DNA of 64,000 nucleotides from Nomia melanderi. Lineage: Eukaryota > Arthropoda > Insecta > Hymenoptera > Halictidae. The position numbers and the translations under genes are program-made. Location: the NCBI RefSeq assembly GCF_051020985.1, contig NC_135000.1, positions 9,011,001 through 9,075,000 of the forward strand. Reading direction: 5' to 3'. This document shows positions 26,801-36,951 of this stretch, piece by piece (position 1 is the first letter of the stretch; every line of letters starts with the position of its first letter). The notes below the pieces were generated by a model. That model was given only the letters and a program-made list of their open reading frames with translations, did no database searches and was not told where the DNA came from.

Positions 26801-29800
26801 GATCATTTGTCCCGTATAGTTTCCTTTATTTCATACTGTAGTCTCCTTTTTCTAATTGTTTCTTTAATTTTCTCCCTGTGTTTTCTAATTTCAGACTGAA
26901 TTTTCGTTGTTAGGCTCGAACTGCTTCGAAGCTTTCGAATAGTTGGTAACATTCGGAGAAAGTTGAATTAAGGAAATTGAATTAGATTTTTGAATATTCT
27001 GAAATTTTGGAGATTGAATCTTAAAATTTGATTGATACTTTGAAGGATGAATGTTTTGAATATTGAATCGTTTGCAAATGGAATAAAATCTTTGCGAAAT
27101 TAATGGATGTTTAGCGAGTAAACAGTTTATAGATTGAATTGTTAACAGAACACAATGATCTCGTCGTTCAGTTTATTGAATGAATCCTTTGCTAATGGAA
27201 TAAAATCTTTGCAAAATTAATGGATGTTTAGCGAGTGAACAGTTTATAGATTGAATAGTTAAGAGAACACAATGATCTTGTTCAGTTTATTGAATGAATC
27301 GTTTTCAAATGGAATAAAATTTTTGCGAAATCATTGGACGTTTAGCAAGTCGAGTGAACAGTTTATAGATTGAATTTTTAAGAGTAGAATATAATGATCT
27401 CGTCGTTCAGTTTAACAATGGAATCGTTCGCCCGGAAGTTTCGGTGAAAATTTGCTAATGATTCGACGATGCTCGCGTTGAAAGGGTTAATACGCGGGAC
27501 CCTCGAGGAGCCTAATTAAAGTGAAGTTCAACCTAAATTTCGCAACACGTTTCGCCGGGCCCCCGGTTCAGAATGTTCTAAACGTTGCATCGGCCCGTTT
27601 GAAAAGGAAGTTTCACTTCAGAGAAGCGGAGCGGCGGAGGAGCACCGTAAAATGAGGAACTACTTGAAGAGGATGGAGAGGGAGGGGGTGCAGAGGGTGA
27701 AAATGTTTCTGGTGATAACGGCGGCCTACGGCATCTTCTGGGGACCACTGTTCTTCGTCACACTGGTGGATCATCCTATCATTGGGAATCCAACTGGCTA
27801 CGAGGTAAAAAAACAATCGAGAAGTTCGGAGTTTAGAGCTACCAGAACAATTCGAAATTCACGATCTGAGAAGTTTGAAACTTCGAGTATAAACGATTTA
27901 GAATTTACAATCTAAAGAATTTGAAATTTGAAGTCTGAACAATTCGGAATTTACAAGTGAAGGAATTTGAAATTTGAAGTCTGAACAATTCGAAATTTAC
28001 TATCAAAGGAATTTGAAATTTGAAGTCTGAACAATTCGGAATTTACAAGCGAAGGAATTTGAAATTTGAGGTTCGAACAATTCGAAATTTACAATCACAG
28101 AACTTCGAGATTTAAGGTTCAAAGGATTCGGAATTTAAAATCCAAGGAATTCGAAACTTACAGTCCAAACAATTTGAAATTTAGAATAAAAAAAATTCGA
28201 AACTTAAAGTTCAAACAGTTGAAAGTTTGCAATACAAGAAATTCGAAATTTAAAGTCCCAATAGAACGAGGAATAAGAGAAAAAAGATGTGTAGAGCAGA
28301 ATCCAGTGAGAAGCAAACAGAATTTCATATAATACAGAATCTGGTGCAAAATTTAGTGTAGAATTGCTTACGAGAATCAACAAGAATCACAACGAAACAC
28401 AGAGGAACTCATTAAAAAGACAGAAAGCTCGCGGTAACCTAAATGGGTCAACGCGTCCCCATTCACGTGGATCACTGAAAAACCACCCCCGGGCGCTGAT
28501 ATCGAAGAATATGGATGCGGCACGATGTCGCAACCGTCCTAACCACATCAAATTAAAAATTTTACCTGCGGATATTCGAGTCATAGAGATTTACAAGTTA
28601 CGAACATCAAAACGATACAAATTTTCAGGTTACAAAGGTTCTATCTACACAAATGTCCAAGTTATAGAAATTCTATAACCACAAATTATAGAATTACCCA
28701 AGTTACACAATTTCAGACGAAACTTTCCAAGTCACACAGCCTTTCAAACACTGCAAACTCAAACTTCCAAGACTCCCAAATCCAAACTTCCAAACCTCAA
28801 AAATCCTCAACCCAACAATTCTAAATCATCTAAACTCCCAAGTTGCACACTTAAAAATTCCTCGGCATCAAATCAACAAACATGTTACCATTCAACCAAT
28901 CATCTAACCATTTTCAACAAAAAATCACAAATTTCTAGATTCAATTCCTAAAATCCAATCAAAAGACATTCCCGAGAACTCGAAAGAAACGGAGAAACCT
29001 CAAAAAATCCTCAAACCCACCAGTTCTAAATCATCTAAACTCCCAAATTGGTTGAATTGCCATTCCAAAAATCCAATGAACAGACACTCCCGAAACTAAA
29101 CTCAAATTGCACACCTAAAAATTCCTCAGCCTCGAATCAACGCACACGTTACCGTTCAACCAACGAAAAAACACAAATTCCTCGATTCGACTTCTATGAA
29201 AGTCTACAGATTCCCGAGAACTGGAAAGAAACGGAGAAACGGTTGCAGGTGACGCTACATATCGCGTACATCCACGCATTCGTGAACCCGGTGCTGTTCC
29301 TGAGCCTGCACCGCGGCCTGCGGCAGGGTCTGTCCGAGTTTTTCTGCGGCTGTTGCGAGGGCATCGCCAGCTGGATACTGGGCCCCAGCATACCGGGTGA
29401 ATCGGTGCAACCGCCGCGCTACCAGGAGCCCATTGAAGCGGTGCCCTCGCCGCCGGAGCCGCCCGCGGCGCAGCCTAACACCTGCCCGGACCTCACCGAC
29501 GTCGCCCTTCTGAAGCCGCCGTTGCCGCCGACGGGCAAACATTTGCTGGTATTGCTCACGGGAACACCGCTATTACACGGCAAACTTTCACCTTTCACCC
29601 CTGTCACGACGGGGATCAACGGGCACGCTTTTCTCTGCACGCTCCAGCGGGGATTGAAAAGCTTCCGAAAATAACTGTTCCAAACGGTTGTGTATCTCGT
29701 TCCCACTGTGTTACGGAAGTTATGCAGTTGTCTTTCGGTTCTTTGAATCATTTTGGAGAACGAGAAATAACAGTTGAATGTTTGTTTGAATCACGGTTTT

Positions 29801-32800
29801 GTAGCTGGTGGTTTTCGGTTCTTGGAACAATTATGGGAAACTGAGATTGATGAGTCTTAAGTTTTGTAGAATTGGGAAATGTTAGTTTGCAAATGACAGT
29901 ATCACTGGTGTTTTTCGGTGACTGTTTTGGGAACCGAGGAATGATGGTTATAGAACTTTTATGAAATTGATGACATAGAAACATAGGAATTACAGAATCA
30001 AGGAACCTACGTAATTCAGAACAACAAATAACGCTTATTTTTTGCAAAATGACAGTTACAGAATTTATATAAGATTTTCAAGAAACACCAGTTCTACAAC
30101 AGTTCTCCTTTTTTTTTAAATCATTGCCGAACCAAATCACAGAAACTACAGAACCAAGAAACCCACATAACTCAAAACAACAACAAAGAACGCTTATTTT
30201 TGCAAAATGACAGTTATAGAGTTTGTATAAAATTCTCAAGAAATACCAGTTCTACAACAGTTATTCTTCTTTTCTTAAAATCATTGTCGAACCAAAATAC
30301 AAACACTACAGAATCAACAAACCCACACAACTCAAAACAACGAAAACACTTACAACTCATTTCGATTCTCCAGAACTCATTCCAGAACCGAAGGACCAGT
30401 CTCACAACTGTTTTCAATCCCCGCGCTGGACGGACGAAGCGCGCGTCCGGGAAACGATGAAAGGAAGACTCGCAATTTCGGGATTCCCCCGTTTTTTCCC
30501 CACCCCGCGATCGTTTGCACCCCGATCGAGCGAATTCTTGATGCAGCTCCCGTGTTTGCGATCAGTTTCCCGGGGAACTAAGGAAATTCTTCTGATTCCC
30601 GGTCCACGGTTTTGATGGGACCATGCCGCGGAGGATATTGGCAGATTTTCGCGGTGTTTCCTTCGCGGTTGATTGGATTGCTCCGAAATTCGGGCGGCGG
30701 GAGCGATTTCCTTCGGGAAACGAGTTTTGGGGGTTTGTACCAGTTTTTTGGGGCTTTGCGGGGGATGAGTCTATCTTTTATAGCCTCCCGAGACGCGAGC
30801 CAGCTCTTCGAGTCTATTTACACGTGTCGGTCTCCGCGATGACTCTGTCATTGATGTTTCTAGACTGTCACCTACATTTCTCGATTATTCCTTAATTTTT
30901 CTATATTTTCCGAACAACAATAGTATAGAAAACTCGGTTAATAAATTACAAACCCGAAGAAGAATTATAACATCGATTATAAATTCTTTTTAGATCTACA
31001 TTTTAGATTATCTCGAGGAAAGCAATTATTTCGAAGATGATCGGGATTCACTGATTCGTGTAAATAGACCCTTGTGCTTCAATGAACTTTTAATAGAGCA
31101 CAATGGATTCGAAGGAATGATCGTCCTCCAGAAAAATTGTTGAATTGCATTGTTTAAAATGATTCTTCAAAATTTGACATATCGAAAGATCTGTTGTTGT
31201 CAGTGACTCAAATTTGGCGTCCAAGAATCTGCTGTGTTTTGTTAGACAGCATGTGGAATTAATTTAAATCTTTATCAGTGAGCCTGTTAATCCTTTGCGG
31301 ACGAATGTTGACATTAGAGAGATCGAATTTTCATAGTTGCAGCGCTAAGCAACAAACAAATGATTTAGTTGTTGAAACAGCAAGAGATTAGTATGTAGTT
31401 TCCTTAGCTAAATCATTTGTTTGTAATTTGGTATTCCAAACATAGAAATTTGATTCCGGCAAAATGCCGACGTTCGTCCGCAAAGGGTTAATTAAGCAGT
31501 CGATACGTGATTCAGCTTCATCTGCTGAAAGTTTCGATTTCGAAGAATCCTCGTCCGCTAAGGGTTGAATCGCATGTACATTGTTGCTTTTTCCTTGAAA
31601 TTTAGGAAACGTTTGCATGTCGCATTTCGCTGGACACAATGTCCCTCGTATTTACGAGCACGTGAAAAAACTGGAACGTAGAGAATGGTTGTAGTAATTT
31701 ACTATAGCACCAACGGGACCACAAGCCATTCTGCATGAAAATTTACGAACGTCCGTCCTGTGCTTGGAATTAATCGAAATTCATCGCTCGAAAATAATTG
31801 AAAATTTTTGATCGACGAATTTCTGCTAGATATTTTATAAGGTAATTGAATGCTGAGAATAATTTCGTTTCTTGGATTGTGCCTCAATGAATTTTTTAAT
31901 GTTTTATTTTGTGGTTATTGTTCTTTGGAGTTTATGCAACTCGATTAATGATTAATTCGGTTCGTAAGATATTAGACATTGGAATTGTATTTTACACGAT
32001 TTTTGTATGGAACTGCGGTAAGAAATTGAAGAATTAATCGTTGCATACAGTCAGTGGCAAAAACGTTGCATCGATTTGGTACGTACTAATTGTTTATTTA
32101 CTTTTCGCTGCTTGCCGGGTGCGCAAGTAGTTTGTTTTGAATGTGGATGAAGCTGTGAGGCAAACTGGTTGGAGATAAGACGGTGGATCTTTGTGCGTTT
32201 GTGGGAAATGTGGGAGTGCAATATTGTATGGAACACAATATCGAAATTTTCAAATATCTGAATATTCAAATTTCTAAACTTCCAAGTATCTAAATATTCG
32301 TATTTTCGAATCTTCGAATCTTCAAATATCCAAATTTCTAAATTTCTAAAGTTCTAAAGTTCTAAATTTACAAATTTCTAAACTTGTAAATTTCCAAACT
32401 TGCAAAATACCTAAATATTCACATTTCCAAATTCCCAAACTTCCAAACTTGCAAATATGCAAATATCCAAACTTCCAAACTCCCAAACTTGCAAATTTCT
32501 ACATTTCTAAATTTCCAAACTTGCAAATATCTAAATATTCATATTTCCAAACTTCCAAACTTCCAAACTCCCAAACTTGCAAATATCAAAATATCCAAAT
32601 TTCCAACCACCAACATCAAACAACTTCCAATACACAACACCCGAAGACAACTTCCCACACCCTCCATCAATAAAACCAATTCCCCATAGTAACCCTACTT
32701 CCCAAGCATACTCTACCCCTAACTTCGCACAAAGGTACGCAATCAAGTTACAACCGTCAACCGAATCTTATTCAAAAACCAAAAACAACCCACTCTCAAA

Positions 32801-33142
32801 ATAAACAACTGCCTTAACTGTTGCAATGGCTGTTGCACGAGACTTTGACTAGCACGCGAGCCGACAACTCGATATTAACTGTGTGTCATGAATAAAAGGT
32901 GTCCATTCTCACGATTTCTGTTTAAGATTAACTAGTCGTAATTAATCGCGGAATTATAAAACGTGCAGGACGACTCTATGATCATACCGCCGGACCCATG
33001 GACGCTGGTCGCGAGGTCGAAAGGTACATCGACCGCTTACGAGTCGGACAGTAGTAGAAGATCGAGCATTTTGTTACCGCCATTGTTAAACAATTCGAAA
33101 GTAAATGTCAGTCCAACTAGCAGCGACTCTCCTAGCGAGTGA
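17639..33142 (+). CDS. Orphan class-A-like GPCR lacking the DRY motif, 7 exons, about 485 aa
   Basis: Seven exons join in phase to a seven-helix protein: N-terminus with two glycosylation sites (NVS, NAT), TM1 in exon 1, TM2-3 in exon 2, TM4-5 in exon 3, third intracellular loop in exons 4-5, TM6 in exon 5, TM7 in exon 6, Ser-rich tail in exon 7. Class A landmarks are an Asp in TM2, Cys at the top of TM3 paired with a Cys in extracellular loop 2, Trp in TM4, FWGP in TM6 and NPVLF in TM7. Counting 25 residues from the TM3 Cys, the DRY position reads NDS. TM5 lacks its usual Pro. The ligand is unknown, and I do not recognise a named subfamily. The ATG at 17639 is the first in-frame one, but a splice acceptor at 17621 suggests upstream non-coding or coding exons. 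Function at the plasma membrane is inferred from topology. Confidence 0.85.
18225..18665 (+). repeat. Tandem repeat, ~190 bp x 2.3, GPCR intron 1
   Basis: CCTAC(T/G)(G/A)TCAGTAAT recurs near 18231, 18420 and 18610, with shared CTTAGGGTATGC. Confidence 0.75.
18805..19057 (+). CDS. GPCR exon 2 (TM2 and TM3)
   Basis: Acceptor TCCCAG|G completes the Arg codon. It encodes WSQGLLFHQAMVDCARAAIL (TM2) and CSLVETAFLLLVTVSTVNML (TM3), then an acidic loop. The end is best placed at CCCCAG|GCAAGC, a GC donor. A weak GT donor six bases later would add Ala-Ser and keep the frame. Confidence 0.82.
19265..20120 (+). repeat. Tandem repeat, ~250-300 bp x 3, GPCR intron 2
   Basis: Recurring GAAATTTATTCTGTTT, TTTGAATAGTTGGTC and GTTTAGTCGAACGAAAGTTT. 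Confidence 0.8.
20121..21779. other. GPCR intron 2, unique part
   Basis: AT-rich with GC-richer blocks at 20700-20960 and 21380-21690. No exon with a matching GPCR phase or motif was seen. Confidence 0.4.
21780..22145 (+). repeat. Degenerate tandem repeat, GPCR intron 2
   Basis: Recurring CATGAATCAATCA-like and CCAATCCAT-like segments roughly every 120-130 bp. Confidence 0.5.
22330..22537 (+). mobile_element. TTAA element, family A, palindrome lost
   Basis: TTAACGCTTTGCACTCGA ... TCGAGTGCAAAGTGTTAA, 208 bp. The left palindrome is deleted after GAGAGGTGA. Confidence 0.82.
22556..22809 (+). mobile_element. TTAA element, family F
   Basis: TTAACACGCTTAGTGCCACG at the left, CGTGGCACGGGACGTGTTAA at the right, 254 bp. 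A perfect 24-bp palindrome (half-site ACGTGTACCACA) at 22573-22596 lies 17 bp inside the left end. Confidence 0.85.
23340..23500 (+). mobile_element. Family K remnant
   Basis: Contains GAGAAATCTCG and TATTACATAACGATATGAT, then stops after GAAAATTGCCATCCG. Confidence 0.6.
23690..24130 (+). repeat. Degenerate tandem repeat, ~130-150 bp x 3, GPCR intron 2
   Basis: GTAACCCTTGACCTAAACGT and ACTAAACCATAAAGCAATAA recur. Confidence 0.7.
24131..24575. other. GC-rich block in GPCR intron 2
   Basis: Unique CpG-containing sequence with open frames on both strands. No GPCR-like segment. Confidence 0.4.
24576..24895 (+). repeat. Minisatellite, 26-27 bp x ~12, GPCR intron 2
   Basis: Unit TGAACTGAAGGTGAATGAGG and variants, ending about 190 bp before exon 3. 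Confidence 0.88.
25085..25339 (+). CDS. GPCR exon 3 (TM4 and TM5)
   Basis: Acceptor TTGCAG|TGCGTC, donor GAAGCG|GTACGT, exactly 85 codons. It encodes VLFGTFMIWFASITINL (TM4), extracellular loop 2 with APSC, and YILNALWIAINMICVALTLI (TM5). Confidence 0.85.
25395..25830 (+). repeat. Tandem repeat, ~110 bp x 4, GPCR intron 3
   Basis: Recurring AAACCGATTT, GAAGTTGAA and CGACTTTTCA(C/T)GGTT. It begins about 55 bp after exon 3. Confidence 0.75.
26402..26506 (+). CDS. GPCR exon 4 (third intracellular loop)
   Basis: Acceptor GTGTCAG|GTGAAA, donor CCCAAG|GTAATA, 35 codons in phase 0. It continues the TM5 end (VKVALLTILV) into an Asn/Gly/Ser-rich loop. This is the least conserved-looking exon; it is included because both splice sites and phase fit. 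Confidence 0.65.
27060..27420 (+). repeat. Tandem repeat, ~119 bp x 3, GPCR intron 4
   Basis: AATGGAATAAAATCTTTGC recurs three times with AGTTTATAGATTGAAT. Confidence 0.85.
27622..27804 (+). CDS. GPCR exon 5 (TM6)
   Basis: Acceptor CACTTCAG|AGAAGC, donor TACGAG|GTAAAA, 61 codons. It has a basic stretch NYLKRMEREGVQRVK, then TM6 MFLVITAAYGIFWGPLFFV with FWGP in place of the usual CWxP. Confidence 0.85.
27815..28255 (+). repeat. Minisatellite, ~46 bp x ~9, GPCR intron 5
   Basis: Unit GAATTTGAAATTTGAAGTCT plus AACAATTCGGAATTTACAA, starting about 10 bp after the exon 5 donor. Confidence 0.88.
28790..29248 (+). repeat. Degenerate repeat reaching the exon 6 acceptor
   Basis: TTCTAAATCATCTAAACTCC and CGAGAACT(C/G)GAAAGAAACGG each occur twice. 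The second copy of the latter lies immediately before the acceptor at 29248. Confidence 0.7.
29249..29548 (+). CDS. GPCR exon 6 (TM7 and proximal tail)
   Basis: Acceptor GTTGCAG|GTGACG. TM7 is LHIAYIHAFVNPVLFLSLH with an NPxxF variant, followed by the Cys cluster CGCC (a palmitoylation candidate) and a Pro-rich tail. The donor TTGCTG|GTATTG gives 100 codons and phase 0, but it is a modest donor, so the 3' edge is less certain. Confidence 0.78.
29870..30330 (+). repeat. Tandem repeat, ~170 bp x 2-3, GPCR intron 6
   Basis: CCAGTTCTACAACAGTT and AAGAACGCTTATTTTTGCAA recur. Confidence 0.75.
30331..31286. other. GPCR intron 6, unique part
   Basis: A GC-richer block at 30400-30850 followed by AT-rich DNA. 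Nothing recognised. Confidence 0.35.
31287..31491. mobile_element. TTAA element, family C (best copy)
   Basis: TTAATCCTTTGCGGACGAA ... TTCGTCCGCAAAGGGTTAA, 205 bp. The palindrome CGGCAAAATGCCG at 31457-31469 ends 22 bp from the right terminus. Confidence 0.88.
31492..32249. other. GPCR intron 6, unique part
   Basis: AT-rich. TACAGTCAGTGGCAAAAACG near 32047 resembles one end of a Tc1-like element, but no partner end was found. Confidence 0.3.
32250..32620 (+). repeat. Low-complexity array (TTCCAAAC/TTGCAAAT), GPCR intron 6
   Basis: Irregular 8-10 bp units such as AAATTTCCAAACTTGCAAAT. Pyrimidine-biased on the plus strand. Confidence 0.85.
32969..33142 (+). CDS. GPCR exon 7 (C-terminal tail and stop)
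   Basis: Acceptor ACGTGCAG|GACGAC, 57 codons, then TGA at 33140-33142. It encodes a hydrophilic tail rich in Ser/Thr (YESDSSRRSS, SPTSSDSPSE) with likely kinase sites. Assignment rests on phase, acceptor quality and composition, not on homology. Confidence 0.6.
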   Translation, partial: DDSMIIPPDPWTLVARSKGTSTAYESDSSRRSSILLPPLLNNSKVNVSPTSSDSPSE

Positions 33143-33539
33143 ATCCTTTAGAACTGTTCCTTTTCTCTTTCATCCCACTTCGAGGTCACGGAGGAAATTC
33201 TGAACTATCCCGAATTCATTTCTGTTCAACCGATTGCGCTGGAAATGAATTCAGAAATTTGGTCTTCTGCGATGAATTTTCTTTTTACCTATTTTCTCGT
33301 GTCAAACTAGACATCTCGTATTCGTATTCAACTAGAGATCGAGCAATCTTGTAAATACCTTCATGAAGATTCTTTAGAAGTTCATTGAATTTCTGACATT
33401 GAGAGCTTTCAGCTTGTAATCGGTGGATACTTTCTTGGAACGTGCAATGAACTTTTGAGGGGCTGATATGAGAGATGTTAATACGCTGGGTCTAGCCACG
33501 TGTTAGTCCTTGTGTTAGCAATTGGAGAATTGTTTTCCG
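33143..33539. other. GPCR 3' flank
   Basis: AT-rich sequence after the GPCR stop, probably 3' UTR. I saw no convincing AATAAA in it. Confidence 0.4.
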
Positions 33540-33985
33540 ATTTTCCCAAATTTCCAAATTCCCAAACTTCTAACTATCCAAGTTTCCAAATTTCTAAATA
33601 TCTAAATTCCTAAATATATAAATTTCTGAATCTCCTAATTTCTAAATTTCTAAGTTTCTAAGTTTCTAAGTTTCTAAATTTCTATATTTCTAAACTTCTA
33701 AATGTCTAAGTTTCTTAATGTCTAAATTTCTAGATGTCTAAATTTATAAGTTCCTAAATGTCTATATTTCCAAATATCTAAAGATCCAAATTTTCAAGTT
33801 TCCAACTATCCGGATATCCAAATATCCACATTCCCAAATTTCCAAATCCCCAAACTTCCACCTATCCAAGTTTCCAAATTTCTAAATGTCTAAATGTCTA
33901 AATTTCTAAATATCTAAATATCTAAATATCTAAATATCTAAATATCTAAATGTCTAAGTTTCTAAATTTCCAAAAATCCAAATAT
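33540..33985 (+). repeat. Low-complexity array (TTTCTAAA), GPCR 3' flank
   Basis: Runs of AAATTTCTAAATATCTAAAT, similar in style to the array in intron 6. Confidence 0.85.
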
Positions 33986-34464
33986 CAATTATTCCATCAA
34001 CCATCGCAACACTAAAAGAACACTTCGATCGCTAACCAAGGACTAACCGAAGTTCCAATAAGAACAGCAACAGTTCCTCGACGAACTCCGATCAATAAAC
34101 AGAAAATTTTCTTTCAATCGGGACGCTCGCCAGACCGTGAAATTCGAAGAATCGCCAGAGCGGTCGGGAAAACCGTAAAAATTCGTATCAGAAATTCCTC
34201 CTGCAAGTGAACGATTCCGAGATTCGCGCGGTGACACCGGAGAATTTCTAAAAACGCGACGAAAGGGACAGCCACGAGTTTTCTTAAGAAACCGTCCGCC
34301 AAGAGCGGAACCAGAAAAACCTGGTGATGTTGCCAAAGAGATGTACACGGTGGGAAAAAAGTATTCACGCGTCACTGAAACCTTTAACAATATTATCTCC
34401 ATTACGATATTAACAGTGGAACTATTGTGTAATTAAACTGACCATTTTTAACCATTCGCAATCA

Positions 34465-34660
34465 TTAACCCTTTGCACTTGACAATATTTTTCATTAAAA
34501 ATATTCATTACTTTCCGACTAAATATTAACGATATTTCTCGCAACTAACACAATTGATTATCTTCTATAAATTAAGAGACAGAACTATTTTACTTTGATA
34601 TTTTATGTGTTGATATATTACACAAGGTTTAATATTGAATTGAAAATTTTTTAATTAAAT
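34465..34660 (-). mobile_element. TTAA element, family A, one end missing
   Basis: Starts TTAACCCTTTGCACTTGA; interior matches 37614-38103. The palindrome end is gone. Confidence 0.65.
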
Positions 34661-34975
34661 GCTCTATTAATTCCTATTACAACTACTCACAATATAAATC
34701 TGTAACATATAACTAGAACTCCAACGTCTCAAACAACTTCGAGCTCGAAATTGTGGAAGTTTTCAATTAAAAAATTCATTAACTAATTTTCTAATCTCCA
34801 AACGTTCAAATCGAACTAAACACTGCTCGAAATTTCAAAGTAAAGAAACAAGAATATTCCAAACTGCAGATTCCTCAAAATTTCGATCAACTGATATATG
34901 TATTAATTAACCAACTAATCATTCCCCGAAGTACTAGTCTTACAATGGCAAAAGAAATCACTAACCATTTCGGCA

Positions 34976-35180
34976 ACGGTAAAAAATGACCCACGCCTGA
35001 TGTCTTTTTGCAATTATTAGAAAGCTAACAAAAGTTTCTCTGAGAAATTATTAAAGAAATTCATTTGGCACTACGCTAATCGTATTGCAAATCAATTAAA
35101 ATCCGAACAGATGCACTCTTGGAGTTTCTACAGCGAAATGTTCAAAAGTCAATCGAACTGCTCGATAGTTTTAGTGTTAA
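34976..35180 (+). mobile_element. TTAA element, family L, left end eroded
   Basis: Contains CTGATGTCTTTTTGCAATTA and ends CTGCTCGATAGTTTTAGTGT then TAA. Confidence 0.75.
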
Positions 35181-35306
35181 CTTGTTAGTACAAAATTTGG
35201 ATGTGTGGAAAATCGAATAATTTTAGGGTAGTTTCTTTAAGATTCATTAAAATATTTAATATTGTAACTGGTACAATATTAGAGCTTACAGAGTTCAAAG
35301 GGTTAA
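35181..35306 (-). mobile_element. TTAA element, family D, half copy
   Basis: Reverse complement of the left half of 126-364, ending CAGAGTTCAAAGGGTTAA. Confidence 0.75.
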
Positions 35307-35779
35307 AACGCTCGGTACCATCGACAGAACAAATCGTTAATAGGAGATCGGAAGGAAACTCCGATTCAACGATCGAAAGACAACGAACGCTTTTCTCTCG
35401 CCGTGTACCGAGACGAAAACAGAAAAGGGAGAAAAAAAACAATGGTTACGTAGGTCCATCGATCGCCAAACTTTACGCACGTTTCCACGTAAGAATTTCG
35501 CTTTTAGATTGAGTATATATAGGTAACGGCAATAAACAACGGACATTAGCGGAGGTGTCAAGAGAGAAAAAAGAAAAAGAAAATTCGGAGAAACGAGGAA
35601 AAAAAAATTGGTAGAGATGAAGCGACACCGTCACCGACAAAGATAGTTCCTTAATGTGAATCGAAACGTTAGACGCACCAATTAGGGATTAAAGTTAATG
35701 ATCGTTTTAGGGGCGTGCCCGTTTTAGCTAGTTTGCACCATTTAAATGAGCTTTCCACTCAACTGGGGGACTCAAGAGT

Positions 35780-35802
35780 GGCCGGCGGGTTTTCCGCCGG
35801 CC
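35780..35802. other. GC-rich perfect hairpin
   Basis: GGCCGGCGG, loop GTTTT, CCGCCGGCC: a 9-bp all-G/C stem in otherwise AT-rich DNA, 2.6 kb past the GPCR stop. Confidence 0.6.
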
Positions 35803-35990
35803 GTACTTACAGTATTGTATTATTTACTATCGTCGTTATTATACACTTATATTATACAAGATATATTATACACGGACGTGAGAACGCGCGTGCACATATA
35901 AGGGGACGTATTCAACGAGCGCGGAGAATATCGTTTGCCAAAAGAGTTTTCACCGGTTTCCATGGTTTGTTGTCACTTTCTGTTGAATTA

Positions 35991-36241
35991 TTGACACGTT
36001 GCGTACCGGTAACGAGAAATCCCGTTTAATCTCGTTTTTACTTAGCTATACAACTTCGCTAATTACTGCAGCATTGAAAAACATATAAAATTTAATTCGA
36101 ATTGATTATCTATTTAAAATATATTACATAACAATATGATGTCTGAGTTTTTCTATGTATAGTAATATAAGTTGACCTCAGTGAAAATTGCCATTCGCAC
36201 AATTCAATTTTCTGAAAATTAGCCGGTACGCAATGTGTTAA
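35991..36241 (+). mobile_element. TTAA element, family K
   Basis: TTGACACGTTGCGTACCGG ... CCGGTACGCAATGTGTTAA, 251 bp. It shares its right TTAA with the next element. Its CTATTTAAAATATATTAC is the empty version of the site filled at 56366. Confidence 0.88.
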
Positions 36242-36697
36242 CACTAGACAATCGCATCAGTCAAAATTACTGGTTTCGACGTTTTTATTTCGTAATTATT
36301 GATATCTTAACCAGTTAACTGTGTTTGACAAGTATACACGTCATCTTAAAACTCTTAATGGTGCTAACTTTTTCAACGATGGGTTATTTATTTTTTGAAT
36401 AAATTAATTCTTCTTCGTTTTGCTTTAGTTTTTCGTTAGGATATATTTTAAGTGCATTTGGCCTGCATTTAACGAGTATAAACTTCATTATTTGATTTTA
36501 TTGCGCGCACAATGAGAGATTTTTCAAACGAAGTTCTACACTTAACTGGTTAAAAGCATTGAATATTCGAAATGATCTTGAAAGTTTCACTTGAATACTG
36601 TAATGAATGTCTGAAGAAATTGATAATAAGCAATTATTACAATTTTTATAGGGATTACGTATTAATCGTATTAAATGCTTGGCAGTTCTAGTGTTAA
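36238..36697 (+). mobile_element. TTAA element, family B, interrupted by family H
   Basis: TTAACACTAGACAATCGCA ... GGCAGTTCTAGTGTTAA, with 247 bp of foreign sequence at 36307-36553. Its ACGTATTAATCGTATTAAA is the empty version of the site filled at 13406. Confidence 0.87.
36307..36553. mobile_element. TTAA element, family H, nested in family B
   Basis: TTAACCAGTTAACTGTG ... CACTTAACTGGTTAA, 247 bp, flanked by TTAA on both sides. Host halves GATATC and AAGCATTGAATATTCG rejoin cleanly. Confidence 0.85.
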
Positions 36698-36771
36698 AAT
36701 AATTCTGTTAGGTTTATTGTTTCATTTCGTCGATTCTATTTGATTAATTTCATCGATTTTGATAAATTCTA

Positions 36772-36951
36772 TTAACCGTTTGGATAGAAAAATTAATAAG
36801 TACTTATCTAATGAGATCATAAATATTGTGTTATTACACAGAAATATCAAGAAATAACATTTATTTAAATAGATTTACTTTGATTTATGTCTTGAAGAAT
36901 ACAGTAAGAAAATTATAATCGATACTGATAAATTGATACTCAAACGGTTAA
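36772..36951. mobile_element. TTAA element, family I
   Basis: TTAACCGTTTGGAT ... ACTCAAACGGTTAA, 180 bp. A longer relative is at 38851-39091. Confidence 0.8.

Noticed and set aside
33540..33985. Telomere-like repeats
   Set aside because: Units are TTTCTAAA/ATATCTAA variants, not the insect TTAGG repeat, and are irregular.
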